Of a stretch of 64,000 nucleotides of DNA, positions 12,340 to 22,099 are shown piece by piece. Below the pieces are notes generated by a model. It saw nothing but the letters and a program-made list of their open reading frames with translations. It was not told the origin of the DNA and searched no databases. A program made the translations under genes and the position numbers. Every line of letters begins with the position of its first letter. Position 1 is the first letter of the stretch. Source of the DNA: Pseudocercospora fijiensis CIRAD86 (taxonomy: Eukaryota > Ascomycota > Dothideomycetes > Mycosphaerellales > Mycosphaerellaceae); the NCBI RefSeq assembly GCF_000340215.1, contig NW_006921534.1, positions 3,471,041-3,535,040 of the forward strand, given 5' to 3'.

Positions 12340-13326
12340 GGCTTAGTCTCGACTAGTAATTAGTAGCGATCTATAATAGGCGTCGACGAAGGAATATAGC
12401 AAAAGCTTCTTAAATCAATCTAGCGGCTTATTAGTAGCGCTAAATATAGCCTTTAACCGATCCGATAGCTACAATTCCGCCCTATTACGAGAAGGCCGCT
12501 AGAACTCGTCTAGTATTAGAGCTAATCTAGTAGCTATATATGCTTAAATAGTACGCCGAAGGGCGAGGAATGCCTCGATATATAGCTTTTAAGACCCGCG
12601 AGTAGTACTACGCTTAGTGCTACGAATTTCGCGTAGGTAACTAAGCGCTTCGAGGACGTCTTAATAGAACGTTAATATTACTAGCGGCAGGTAGGCCTTA
12701 AGATCGAATTTATCGTAGCGGTCTATCTACCCTTAAATCTATAGATGCTCGGCATATACTAGCTTGCGTTAGTCTTGCGCACTATTACCGAAGATCTCCG
12801 GATAGTAATAGAGCAACTCTAGCACTCTAGTATAGTAGGTTTCCGTATCGGCGTTATATCGTATAGCGTAGGTGTTCTAGTCTTCGACAAATTCGGCAAC
12901 CGTAGATCGAATAACAGGTATATAGACGGCAAGGAAAGCGATACGATCGTAGGCACGATCCGGATTATAGAGTCCCTAGGCCTTAATCTTGTTAAAGTAA
13001 TCTCTCTAGGTATTTAGAGCCTACTTTACGAGTTTACTGTTCTAGTGCTCTACGGTGTTGTTGCCTTTGCTTGTTATATACTAGAAGCAGTCCGAAAAAT
13101 CTAGATCTCGGCCCTCGAAGAGCTTACGTAGCTCGAGGTATGCGTCCGCTATTATAGGAGTCTCTACGCAATATGTTAGTAGTAGAATAGATTCTGCGGT
13201 ATTTCGTATAGCACACTAGATTATGTGCTATAGGAAATTGCCTTAAACGCCGGATAGCTTACTAATACCTATATCGGATCGGACGACCCTCGGTTAATAC
13301 CTACGACTAACGACTGTCTAGAGGTA
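12340..13326 (-). pseudogene. Integrase (rve) pseudogene, 3' part
   Basis: Continues, in frame, the integrase relic at 16,898-18,039 after the mariner insertion is removed. It begins with ...QYLQTVV and carries the second catalytic Asp in VRSDI (codon 13,273-13,275) and the catalytic Glu in NNTVEH (codon 13,048-13,050). A 99-base intron-like segment (13,164-13,262; GTAAGC, CTACTAAC, TAG) interrupts the region between them and contains a palindrome. Downstream is the helical region typical of fungal integrase-core transposases (YNPDRAYDRIAFLAVYIPV). Stops are TAG/TAA, with one TGA at an expected Trp. The 3' limit is approximate. Confidence 0.7.
13201..13238. repeat. Palindrome inside the integrase intron
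   Basis: Arms ATTTCGTATAGCACA and TGTGCTATAGGAAAT pair at 14 of 15 positions around an 8-base loop. It lies wholly inside the intron-like segment 13,164-13,262, so it does not break the integrase frame. Confidence 0.75.
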
Positions 13327-13529
13327 CTATGTGCTACCTATAACTTGTTAGTACGGTCCGCAGAGCCTTATCCTCTTCCGGACAGCTAGCTAGGGGCTAG
13401 ATAGGGGTGTTTTGTATATAGAATCGCCTGTTTCTTCCTAAATTGCTACTATAGATAAAGAATAATTAACTATTCAAGCCTCGTACGCGTATTCTAATTG
13501 CTTTTGACCCTTCTAACCGCTATAACTAT

Positions 13530-15252
13530 AACAATAGCGCTAAGACCGACACGTACGACTGCTAGCAAGCTACTAGTGCGATTAGACTAAGAAGCTAGCA
13601 AGAAGAAGAAGGTGGACTAGAGTCTCGAGAAGCCTATTAGTCCGCCGCTAATTAGACGAGGTGCTAGTACGACTCGGTAGGCAAAAGGTAGTACTAAGAG
13701 TAGGTCAACTGCCGGCAAGAATAGTAAAGCGACTGCCGTCGAAGAGCCTAACCTAATCGCTAGTCCCTCGGCTATATAAAGCAAGGAGACCGCTATAGTA
13801 CTAGCAGAGGAGCTGCTACCTAATATAGGTAATACTTCCTCTACTATAGCTTCTATATCCTCCTCTTTTAACGCTACGCAGGAGGCAGAAGCCGCTACTA
13901 GCAGCGTCGCTATACTCGCTACTAGCAACGCTCTAATAACTTAACCTAGCTCTTTCTTAGACGAGACCTTCTATTATAAAGGACAGTAGACGCTCTTTAA
14001 TACGACGAAGAAGGGCGCGGCGCGGACAATAGCGTATAAACCGGTAAAGTTCTTATCGGCGAGCGATAAGGAGGGTTAGAATAGCTATACGTAGGCGGCG
14101 AAGATAGCGAAGTTGTATAGAATAGCGGCTATTAACCGAGTCGTTATTCGTGCTAGAGCGGACGGTTAGAAGAGCGCTTTTACTAGCGATTAGCACTAAG
14201 CTAGAGATAATAAGATTAATAGCGATAAGGTCTATACTAACGCTCTCGAGGTCGCGAAAGGCCTTGTCCTTACCTCGCGGAAGAATGTATTTATTAATAT
14301 AGACTTTATAACTAAACCTAAAGCAACAGTAGCGGCTAGACCTTTAGGTAGTAGCAAGAAGCTACCGGCTTCTAATCCAACCTCAATTTAGCTTACTAAC
14401 GCCGGCGTTGTAATAGCTAAACTCGAGACTTAGAAGCGATACGACTATTGGATTATCCGTGACTTTCTATGTAGTACGAAGGACTATAGCAATTATATAA
14501 AGGCGGGTAAGTATGCGTACTAGCGTAACCGGAAGCTAAAGGACTATAGTAAGAACTACTTTCTATTCTTCGAGGCGGCTATAATTAAGGGCTATAAAGC
14601 GATCGCTTCTAGTAAATAGAAGGTTAATAAGCAAACCGGCGTTCTCGAGGATAGGTTGCTAGTAAGGTTAGAAATTAAGCTAATAAAGAGGAAGGTCGAG
14701 AATAAGATATAGAAGACTACTATCCGGAAGATAAGAGGTCGCCGCTATAGTAGTAACGAAGACGACTCGCCTCGTAAACTAGCCGTTAGAAGTAGTAGAA
14801 TTTAGCCGATTATCTATAATAACTTTAGTAAGGACCTTAGTCGCATTCTAGATAGCAAACTGCGCGGCAGTAGCCTTATTGCTAGTATACTAAGTCGGAC
14901 ACCTGCTCGAGCTCTAGTTAAGGCTAGTTAGCGTAATGCTAGACTGCTATACAATATCATTTAGTACGAGAAGCTAACGGTAGAATTCTTCGACTAAGTT
15001 GCCCTTTACCGCGATTTCTAGGATTATAACTATCTACGGCCTTATATTACCTATTTCGTCGGCGTAGGCTAGACGCTAGAGACTATCTGCAATCTAACAA
15101 AGGACGATTGGCCGGCGGCACTTAGCTAGGTAGATAGAATACGATTAAAACTAAAGAAGGCTATCGTCGAGTTTATAAGGAAGAAACAGGATAAGGTTAT
15201 AGCGGCGGAAGCTGCCGCTACTAAAGAAGGAGAGAACTTCTAAGAACTTTAA
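13530..15252 (+). pseudogene. Decayed passenger ORF of the mariner element, unknown family
   Basis: One plus-strand frame of about 570 codons runs from roughly 13,530 to TAA at 15,250-15,252 with no net indel. It carries about two dozen internal stops, all TAG or TAA. The product would have been a basic protein with an Ala/Ser-rich start and a Lys/Arg-rich middle (LIKRKVENKI). Its C-terminal region is more conserved-looking (LTVEFFD, DYNYLRPYITYFVG, a DDWPAALS motif, a long charged helix). I recognise no domain. It is convergent with the transposase. It may be a second transposition gene or a captured host gene. Confidence 0.55.
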
Positions 15253-15472
15253 CTTCCTTCCTATACTAATCTTTGCATAATTATAACATATATAAACTTG
15301 TAATAAGCGGGAGATTCTTGCGGTAGAAGCACTTATTTAGCCTATATATAATTAATTAATATTATGCGTTAGTTGTAGTGCAATACAAGCAATAGGCAAG
15401 GCTAGCGTTCGTATATATTCTTTATACCTCTACTATGCGGCGCTTGCCGCACGCTAATAACGCCTAGTTATA

Positions 15473-16740
15473 TTACTCGAAATCGTTAAAATCGACCTCT
15501 TCTTCCTCGTCTTCTATATTATCTTCTTTATATAACGCACATAGCGCTTCTACGTCGTTAAGCACCGGCGGCTCGTTGTTCTAAGCCTACTATATCTATC
15601 GGGACTCTTCTAGATCGAGTGCTAGCATATTTTAAGCGTTACTAGCTGTCGACTCGAATTAGGAAGCGTCGTACGGCAAATCTACCCTATCGACATTATA
15701 TCTAGCATTAGCGAATAGCTTACGCGCTCGACGGCCTCGATAGCGGTATAAACAATACAGCAAGTAATCCTAAAAGCTAAAGAACTTCGGAATCTGATCT
15801 CTGTGTCTTTTAATAGTCTTCTTTAGCAGATTGAAGCTGCCTTTAATAGGATTCAAATTAGGCGAATACGGCGGCAAGTACTCGAGTCGGTATCTAGTAT
15901 CGAGAATCGCCTACTTAATCCTTAATCTATAGTAAATACTAGCATTGTCTATAACAAAGATTATCGGCGGTCCTTCTTCGAGGCATAGAAGCACCTGCTT
16001 AGTAATCTAGGTATAGAAGCGGTTACTATTAATTGATCCTTAGTATATATAGGTATATAGCAAATAGCTATAGACCGTAAAAGCCGGCAATATACTCTAC
16101 CTTACTTCTCGCTTCGCATATTAGATATCTACGTATATAATACCTCTTAGACTCTATCTATACTTCCGCTAACCTGTCTTCTAATTGCTAGTAGTCTCGT
16201 CGATAAAGACTAGTCGATCTACCGGCTATTTAGCGCACCTAATCGTCTACAAAGCCCTTAAGAATAGGTTACGTTCCTTCGCCGACCGCTTAACTCCGTT
16301 CGAGTATAGGCGTGTTTCTTTAACACTTTGCCGATTAGAGAAGGACGAAGCTTAACCGCACTACTACTACCTTCATTTATAGGGCGTAGCCTTACAAACT
16401 CGTCTTAAAGAGCTTGGATTATCTCTATAAAGTAAGCGTCCGGTCGGTCGTCGAGATACCTAAGGAGAAACTCTTCTTCGGCTACTAGAAGTAGGCTATT
16501 CGAATAGCTACGCCGAGTGCCTGTATTCTCGGTATATAAGGCTCTAAATAAGCGCTATTTCTCTTAATAACGATATACTGAACGGACTAATATTAGAAGC
16601 TTTGTAAAGGCGTATATCTCCTTAGTAGATAGCCCTTTAGAAAAGAGGTTAATTAGTTAGCCTTACTAGTCGCGATTAATACGAGCCTTCTTTACTATTG
16701 TAATAACACCTCGGAAGGGCCTATACTACTAAATTGTCGA
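15473..16740 (-). pseudogene. Tc1/mariner transposase pseudogene
   Basis: The minus strand shows an N-terminal helix-turn-helix (LSTKEIYAF), a linker with YLDDRPDAYFIEIIQ and a second HTH-like part (LIGKVLKKH). A catalytic DDE_3 domain follows: first Asp in VFIDETTSN (near 16,200), second Asp in FVIDNASI (near 15,948), and the third acid in SPNLNPIKGS. The Tc1/mariner pattern is YSPDLNPIE, so the catalytic Glu is Lys (codon 15,842-15,844) and the nearby Asp is Asn, both G-to-A. A frameshift lies near 16,300. An acidic tail (EEEEVDFNDFE) ends at the stop 15,473-15,475. It is inactive. It is the transposase of the TA-flanked element 13,327-16,897. Confidence 0.85.
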
Positions 16741-16897
16741 CAATACGATATCTACGATATACTAGAGAATCTAGGCTTCCGACAGAGGTCTAAAGAGCAG
16801 CTTTTAGTAGAAAAATAGGTGTATGTATGCTTGCTAAGCCCCTGCGGAGGTATAGGGCTCTCCCCGCAATTACTAACAAGTTATAGGCAGCATATAG

Positions 16898-18039
16898 TAT
16901 TGCTTGAAAGTAGAAAACTTAGTCTTTGCGAGGTTGCCGATATAGTACTATATAATTATCCGGGAGAAGACATCGATACAAACGTAGATCTAGATACCGA
17001 AGAAGGCCTTAAACTTGTAGTACGCATCTACTAACTAGACATTATTAGGACTAATAGCTTTACGACAACTATGCGCTAGCTGAAATCGCGGTTTATAGAG
17101 TCGGCGCGCTATAAACGGTATCTTATCGAGGCTGCGGGCGATCTTGTAAATCCGGTCTCTAGAATATAATTAGTATACTACTTGTAGGGAGAGTCTAGGG
17201 CTTTATTTATCTATAGTATATAGACGTTATGCTATAGGAAAATTCAAGCCTAAATTGTATTACTATTCGTGTATACAGTTATACTAGATAGATAGCGTAT
17301 AGAGAGATAGGAAGCCGCTATATAGGTCTAGTACCTGTCCTTTAGGTATCGCGAACATTGTCCTTTAAAGGATATATAAGTGCGACTTGTTAAATAGATA
17401 CGCTCTAGCTTCGAGGTACCGGCATCGATAGGCGGCCTATCTCTAGCAGATATTAGGTCTCTCTAGCGATATTAGTGCTGTTTTAGCTATAGCACTAATG
17501 CACTATACTACAGCTAAATCTAGTGCAAACTTAATAAAGAATGTTTATACTAACCTACCGATAAAATAGTTCTTCCTCCGCAGATATCTTATAATAGCTC
17601 GATATCCCCTATCGTACTTAACGCTAGAAGCAATTACGGTCTTAAGAATACGTTTAATCGCTTTATAAAGTGCTCTTTTGTTTTTAGGCGCTATCCTTCG
17701 TATAAGACCTATTCTCCGCCGTAGGCGCTAGTATTGCTATATCGTTATTTTAAAGCCTTTAGTACGTAGTATATCTACTGTCTTCTTGTCGCCTAGGCTA
17801 TAATATCGCTAGAAGTTGTTCTTAATATATGTCTAGAGACTCTCTGTCTCCGCGACCGGCCTACTAATAAGAGAAATGCCCTATTCTAAGTAACGATCTT
17901 TTAATAGACGCTCTTCGATAGTAATACTAGCTTCTTCTATAATACGGGCACGTAATATCGAATAGGTACGAGGGTTCTCGGTACTTACGATCTACTAGAC
18001 AAGGGGACGATGTTCGTCGATGTTAATTCTCGGAGGCAT
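16898..18039 (-). pseudogene. Integrase (rve) pseudogene, 5' part
   Basis: Starts at ATG 18,039 (MPPRINIDEHRPLV) and runs 380 codons plus two bases to the TA target site. The N-terminal helical region resembles the HTH part of fungal integrase-core transposases (DILRTKGFKITI*QYQRLRR). The core then begins with the first catalytic Asp in LVDAYYKFKAFFG (codon 17,026-17,028), and IYVCIDVFSRIII follows, a pattern of the integrase fold. TAG/TAA stops are scattered through it. All three catalytic acids (two here and downstream Asp, and Glu at 13,048) survive although the frame is dead. Upstream of the ATG lies an array of GCTATAG sites. Confidence 0.7.
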
Positions 18040-18042
18040 TGC

Positions 18043-18200
18043 TTTTGCTATAGTACGCGTCGATATTGCTATAGCACGCGTCGATTTTGCTATAGCACGC
18101 GATAGTCTTAGTCTGCTATAGCGTATAGTTTCTCGTATCGTTTTTGCTATAGTATAGTAGCGCGAATTTGCTATAGTATAGTATCTCGGTTTTCCTATAG
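18043..18200. repeat. Array of seven GCTATAG sites upstream of the integrase start
   Basis: The core (G/C)CTATAG, usually preceded by a T run and followed by YAYGCG or TATAG, starts at 18,047, 18,068, 18,089, 18,115, 18,146, 18,170 and 18,194. Spacings are 21, 21, 26, 31, 24 and 24 bases. The array begins 4 bases before the integrase ATG (minus strand), so it covers the promoter/5' leader. It may be a binding array for the element's own protein, or tandemly amplified half-palindromes. Confidence 0.6.
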
Positions 18201-18345
18201 TATAGTAATAGTAACGCAGATTCGATATCGCCTAGCGTAAGAGAGGACGAATAATTAAGTATATAGTTTAGAGAAGGAGATTAAGTATTATAAAGATCCT
18301 ACGGAATTACGTATGTTCTAAAAGCGAAAGTCGGTAATAATATTG

Positions 18346-18383
18346 TTTTCGGTATAGTATACAAATTAGGTGCTATAGCGAAA
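18346..18383. repeat. Imperfect palindrome (GCTATAG family)
   Basis: Arms TTTCGGTATAGTA and TGCTATAGCGAAA pair at 11 of 13 positions. It lies between the GCTATAG array and the right inverted repeat. Confidence 0.45.
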
Positions 18384-18450
18384 TATTCTATACTACGGCT
18401 TCGTAGAGGGGAAATACGATAAACGCGAGATATCGAGAAATACGAGATAC

Positions 18451-18564
18451 TAAGAAACACGATATATCGAGGAATACGAGAGAATAGAAATCGCTAGGTT
18501 CTAAGAAACCGGAAATCGCGAGGTTTCGGCCTATTCGTCTAGTGCTACGATTAGGCTACCGCTA
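18451..18564 (-). repeat. Right terminal inverted repeat of the 15.8-kb segment
   Basis: Reverse-complement relative of 2,783-2,904, with the same order of sub-motifs and two tandem units. Differences are mostly transitions and short gaps. Confidence 0.7.
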
Positions 18565-18938
18565 TAATAGCAGCACTGTTAGCCGGCCGTAGACTCGCTA
18601 ATTGTTTAGCTTATTAGCAAGCTAACTACTTCTTAATAGCGTCGTAACCGAGCTAGTAACGGGGAAGAGAGGCTTGCGTCCCCGGCTACGTTAGCTATAT
18701 ACTAACGATCTACGCTGCTTCTATATAGTAGCTTTCGACGCTATAGCTAGTAATAGAGTCTACTAACCTGTAGATAGTGTATACGCTCTGTAATACACTA
18801 TATATACGAGTCTTTTAGGCGAGCTCGTTATGTCTATATAAGGCGGAGTTATCGGAATCCCGATATCCTACCTACAACCCGCCAAGTTGCTTAATATTGC
18901 TCGGATATCCTAGTATTCGGGCATAGCCGATGTGTATA
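18565..18938. other. RIP-like sequence at the island edge, no gene
   Basis: Same TpA-rich character as the island but no frame, domain or repeat I can name. Composition changes abruptly to normal gene-region sequence at about 18,945. Confidence 0.5.
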
Positions 18939-18956
18939 CACTGGTGTACACCAGTG
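18939..18956. repeat. Perfect 18-base palindrome at the island boundary
   Basis: CACTGGTGTACACCAGTG is its own reverse complement. It sits exactly where RIP-like composition gives way to unique sequence. Confidence 0.8.
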
Positions 18957-21900
18957 CATTATACAGTGTACATAGTCCGGATCTTGAGGAGAGTGTAAAC
19001 CCACATCCATGGCCCATGGCCTACGGGTCTTCCGTTTTCGTCCTGATGGCCCGTAAGGTCTCGGAGATCACTGCGAGTTAGACAGCCCGTTGAAGAGCTG
19101 TTCAATACCCTACATACACAGTAGTGCACTGAGAATTTGCCGAGAATCTTCAAAGCTTCTTCTAGCTGGACCTCACAACCATACTGGCTCAACACACGGT
19201 GCTAGCATTTCACTCGATTATTTCCAGCTGAAGCCAAGGCCTGGCCTTCAAGGCAAAGTCTACCAAGTTGAAACGTCAGGATTGACCAGCAGAATCCTGT
19301 GGAACTTCAATATATCGGTACGACCAAACGACCGGAGCAGTGAAAAGACCCTATAAAAGTACCGAGTCGAGTCTTTGTGGCCATTTCCATCGACTTGGTG
19401 GCTCAAACGTCGCGGAAGCTAGGAGATCAGGATCGCCATTCATTCGTTCACATGAAAACTTCTCCTTGTGGGAAACGCACGCGACATGACTCCGCCAATT
19501 GCTTGTACTGTAAAAGAGGGGAGTCGAAGTGGCCCGCTGTCACTAACTACGCTCCACCAACGAGAAGCTGGAAGCGGCTTCTGATTGCAGCAACTTGAGC
19601 CTGCAGTGGGTTTGACGCCTCCGACACTAGCTGAGCTTGTCACCTATGTTCCTGCTATCTGCACAGCGCGACTGTCTGACCAGCTCCTTGTGCAGGCTCA
19701 TCACAGATCTTGAACAAGGCTCCGCATCTATTTTGCAGCCAATACATTGCCACATGTCCCGGTCCTGCTTTGCTTCCATTTATTCTGTACACACACTCAT
19801 AACAGCACGTCCATACCGGGCGGCAATTCTTCGACCTTGTTCGAGAATTTTCCATTCAAAACACTGCGCGCGCGCGAAAGAAGGCACATCGCTCGGCAGC
19901 TGCACCAACAACAGCATCCTCGAGACTCTGGGCTGTGGGGGTGAAATACGAGCAAATAAACGGACGCAATACTACTCTGTCAAAGAACACGAGAATCGAT
20001 CACGCCAGCCATGTGTTTCAAGAACAATCTCAAATGGGAGCGCTGTGGACATTATACAGTCGTGACAGAAGCGTGTCAGGAAGCTCGGAGGCGCAACCCA
20101 CCTGCGTTGTGCAAAACAGTCCATGCACCGAAGGCAACGATGATTCCTTCATCAAGCGGATTCTGTCCTGATCAAACGAAGCATCTCGGACAGAAAGCAT
20201 CCTCACCGACGCACATGCCCACGTACGGCTAAGCATGATCAGGGGATATCGACTGAGCGAGCATTCATCACATTTGCATTTCAATGCCGTTTCTTATCGA
20301 TCGTCCGTTAGAGCCACGGACGAAGGAACGAGGGGTTCGCCACGACCAGGTGGCGTTGGCCTGGAACAGATTGGAGAGCGTATATTGCTGCAGTACAGAC
20401 TATCGGCTGGCGAGACGGGAACTTCTCGTTCAATCGCAATTTGATGGCGTTAGCTGAAGGACGTAATGATCGAGATCTCATGGCCAAAACGTGTAAAGAT
20501 CAACGCTTTTGCTTGCAGGTGCCTTGCCAAATGCTCTCAGCGAGAATTTCCGGGCCGACCAATACATGCAGTAAGGAGCATGAAGAAATGCGCATCAATC
20601 GAGTAGAACGTGTCGATCGTCAAAGGATCCTGCAGTATAGAATGTGCCGCTCATGTCGGTATTGGAGGGCTGTGAGAGAGATGAAGATGGCGGAGCCGGT
20701 CCTGCTTATCTGCATATGAGGAGCTGGTTGAGGAGTTGTAGAAGGTTTTGGAGTAAGCATCGTCCGCTCCGTATGTCAATTCTTCCCAGGATTGTGACGC
20801 ACATCGACGTTATCCGCAAAAGATGATTTGTACGTAACTTTGCATCTTGGCAGCCGCGTCCTCGTGGAGAGCACTGCAAAATAACGTCTATGAGGGTAGA
20901 GCAAGACGTCAAAGGGTAAATCACGGCAAAAGTGGCTGAACACTCAACTACGGCTGATTCTGTGACATGCGTGCACCTGCAGCTGCAAGCAATGCAGCAA
21001 ACCACCGTTGTCGCATATGCAAACGACGCCACGTCCGCTGTCACCGGTCGGGGAAGTGCTCTTTGCTTCCTAGCGTGGGTATGTGTGAGTTTCGCTCGTT
21101 GCCCGGTGGAGCATGGAGATACACTTCTCGCCTCATAGCGTGTTTGGTCTCGGTAAGCGTGTGAATGTCCACTCTGAGGCCTGCTAATTCGTCTTTTCTT
21201 CGGGCAGGCGGTTTCAAAGTCTCTTCATATTCACATCGTCGTGTTCAGTCGTGTAAGGTCACAGCGCTTTCTGAAGCAGGAGACACTGTCAGTGTGACAA
21301 AGCCAATCGAAGCGCACCTGAAACTTCTGTGACAGTTCTGTCTGAAAGGTGCATGGCGGGAAGATATGCGAAGGGTCATTTGCGGGACCAAGACTTCGGG
21401 TACGGCTCTCATCATTAATGAGATGTAGAGATTCTGTAGTGCTACACAGCCAAGGCAGTGCAGAGGTAGGTTCAAGGACATTTTCCTTAACATCTCGCGA
21501 GTCGTATGGCATGCATCTAGCTCAAGAGTATCTCATGAGTAAATTCCGAACCACTTGCAGTCTTCATTCACACTTCGAACCTTGGCGTTTCGACATCTGA
21601 GATGGAGTGCATTGATCCAGGGTGCATAGTTTCGCACGCAAAGTCCACTTTGCCTTCACCATCAACAATGACCAGCAATTTCGAAACTGTCGGATGACGA
21701 CCCGGATCTTTTCGTGCTAGGGGTGGAAAGGGATGCAGGCAGAAACTAGAGCGCTCTGCCATTGATCTCCTGCAACTGACCCGAAACACCACGGTGATCA
21801 TCATGGAGCTTGAGAGTGCGCCCGCCCAGGCGACAAGAGGCAGGATAGAAATGCTGGCCTATGCCTCTATCCGCGGGCTTTCGTAAACTTGATGCTGTTC

Positions 21901-22099
21901 ATGATGAATCTCTCTTTCCTCTGCAGTGCATGTACGCGAGCTCGAACCAACAAGATACGCCACAAGGCTAGTGAGGTTTCTGCATGACAGCGTCTGCGCA
22001 CTTGTTTTCGTACTCGCCTATGCGGACTGTTTGGTTGGAGGTGTGAATCCAGTATAGCGGCTAAGCACGTAAGAGGCAGCTTTTGCGCGCATGATAGAT
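18957..22099. other. Gene-poor unique region
   Basis: Normal base composition, but only short overlapping frames on both strands (up to about 140 codons). None shows family similarity, low-complexity bias or a coherent splice model. I see no supported gene, tRNA or tandem repeat. It could hold regulatory DNA for the Zn2Cys6 gene or a heavily decayed gene. Confidence 0.5.

Larger units (their letters stand above)
13327..16897. mobile_element. Complete Tc1/mariner-type element (3,571 bp) inserted in the integrase gene
   Basis: The left end (CTATGTGCTACCTATAAC..., plus strand) and right end (CTATATGCTGCCTATAAC..., minus strand) are inverted copies. They share about 27 bases with two transitions; similarity fades over the next 20. 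TA dinucleotides flank it at 13,325-13,326 and 16,898-16,899, the expected TA duplication of Tc1/mariner elements. It carries a decayed DDE transposase (minus, 15,473-16,740) and a long convergent decayed ORF (plus, about 13,530-15,252). It is large for the superfamily because of the second ORF. Both genes are dead from RIP. Confidence 0.85.
2783..18564. mobile_element. 15.8-kb inverted-repeat-bounded composite transposon (integrase type), RIP-decayed
   Basis: Two related blocks of about 110-120 bases lie in opposite orientation at 2,783-2,904 and 18,451-18,564. Both contain the core ACTAGACG, then two tandem units around GCGATTTCCGGTTTCTTAG, then CTCGATATATCG and CGTGTTTCTTA. Between them are decayed genes: an rve integrase (minus), a zinc-ribbon/UIM/RING gene (minus), a lysine-rich gene end (minus, near 3,301), an acidic AT-hook frame (plus, near 5,500-6,170), a chromodomain relic (minus, 9,195) and a later mariner insertion. 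I could not identify a target-site duplication. The alternative is two solitary repeats that happen to flank several independent insertions. The integrase class is supported; membership of the outlying frames in one element is inferred. Confidence 0.55.

Noticed and set aside
13617..13928. 103-codon minus-strand frame
   Set aside because: Antisense to the decayed plus-strand mariner ORF, which is continuous over 1.7 kb; Ala/Ser/Leu/Val bias is typical of a reverse-complement shadow.
16819..17034. 71-codon plus-strand frame
   Set aside because: Antisense to the integrase core and the mariner right end.
3301..18100. Possible CRISPR-like array from recurring CTATAG words
   Set aside because: Spacing is irregular outside the 18,043-18,200 cluster, there are no uniform spacers, and the DNA is fungal nuclear.
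19637..20065. 142-codon frame in the gene-poor region
   Set aside because: Overlaps frames of similar length on both strands, with no domain, codon bias or splice partner.
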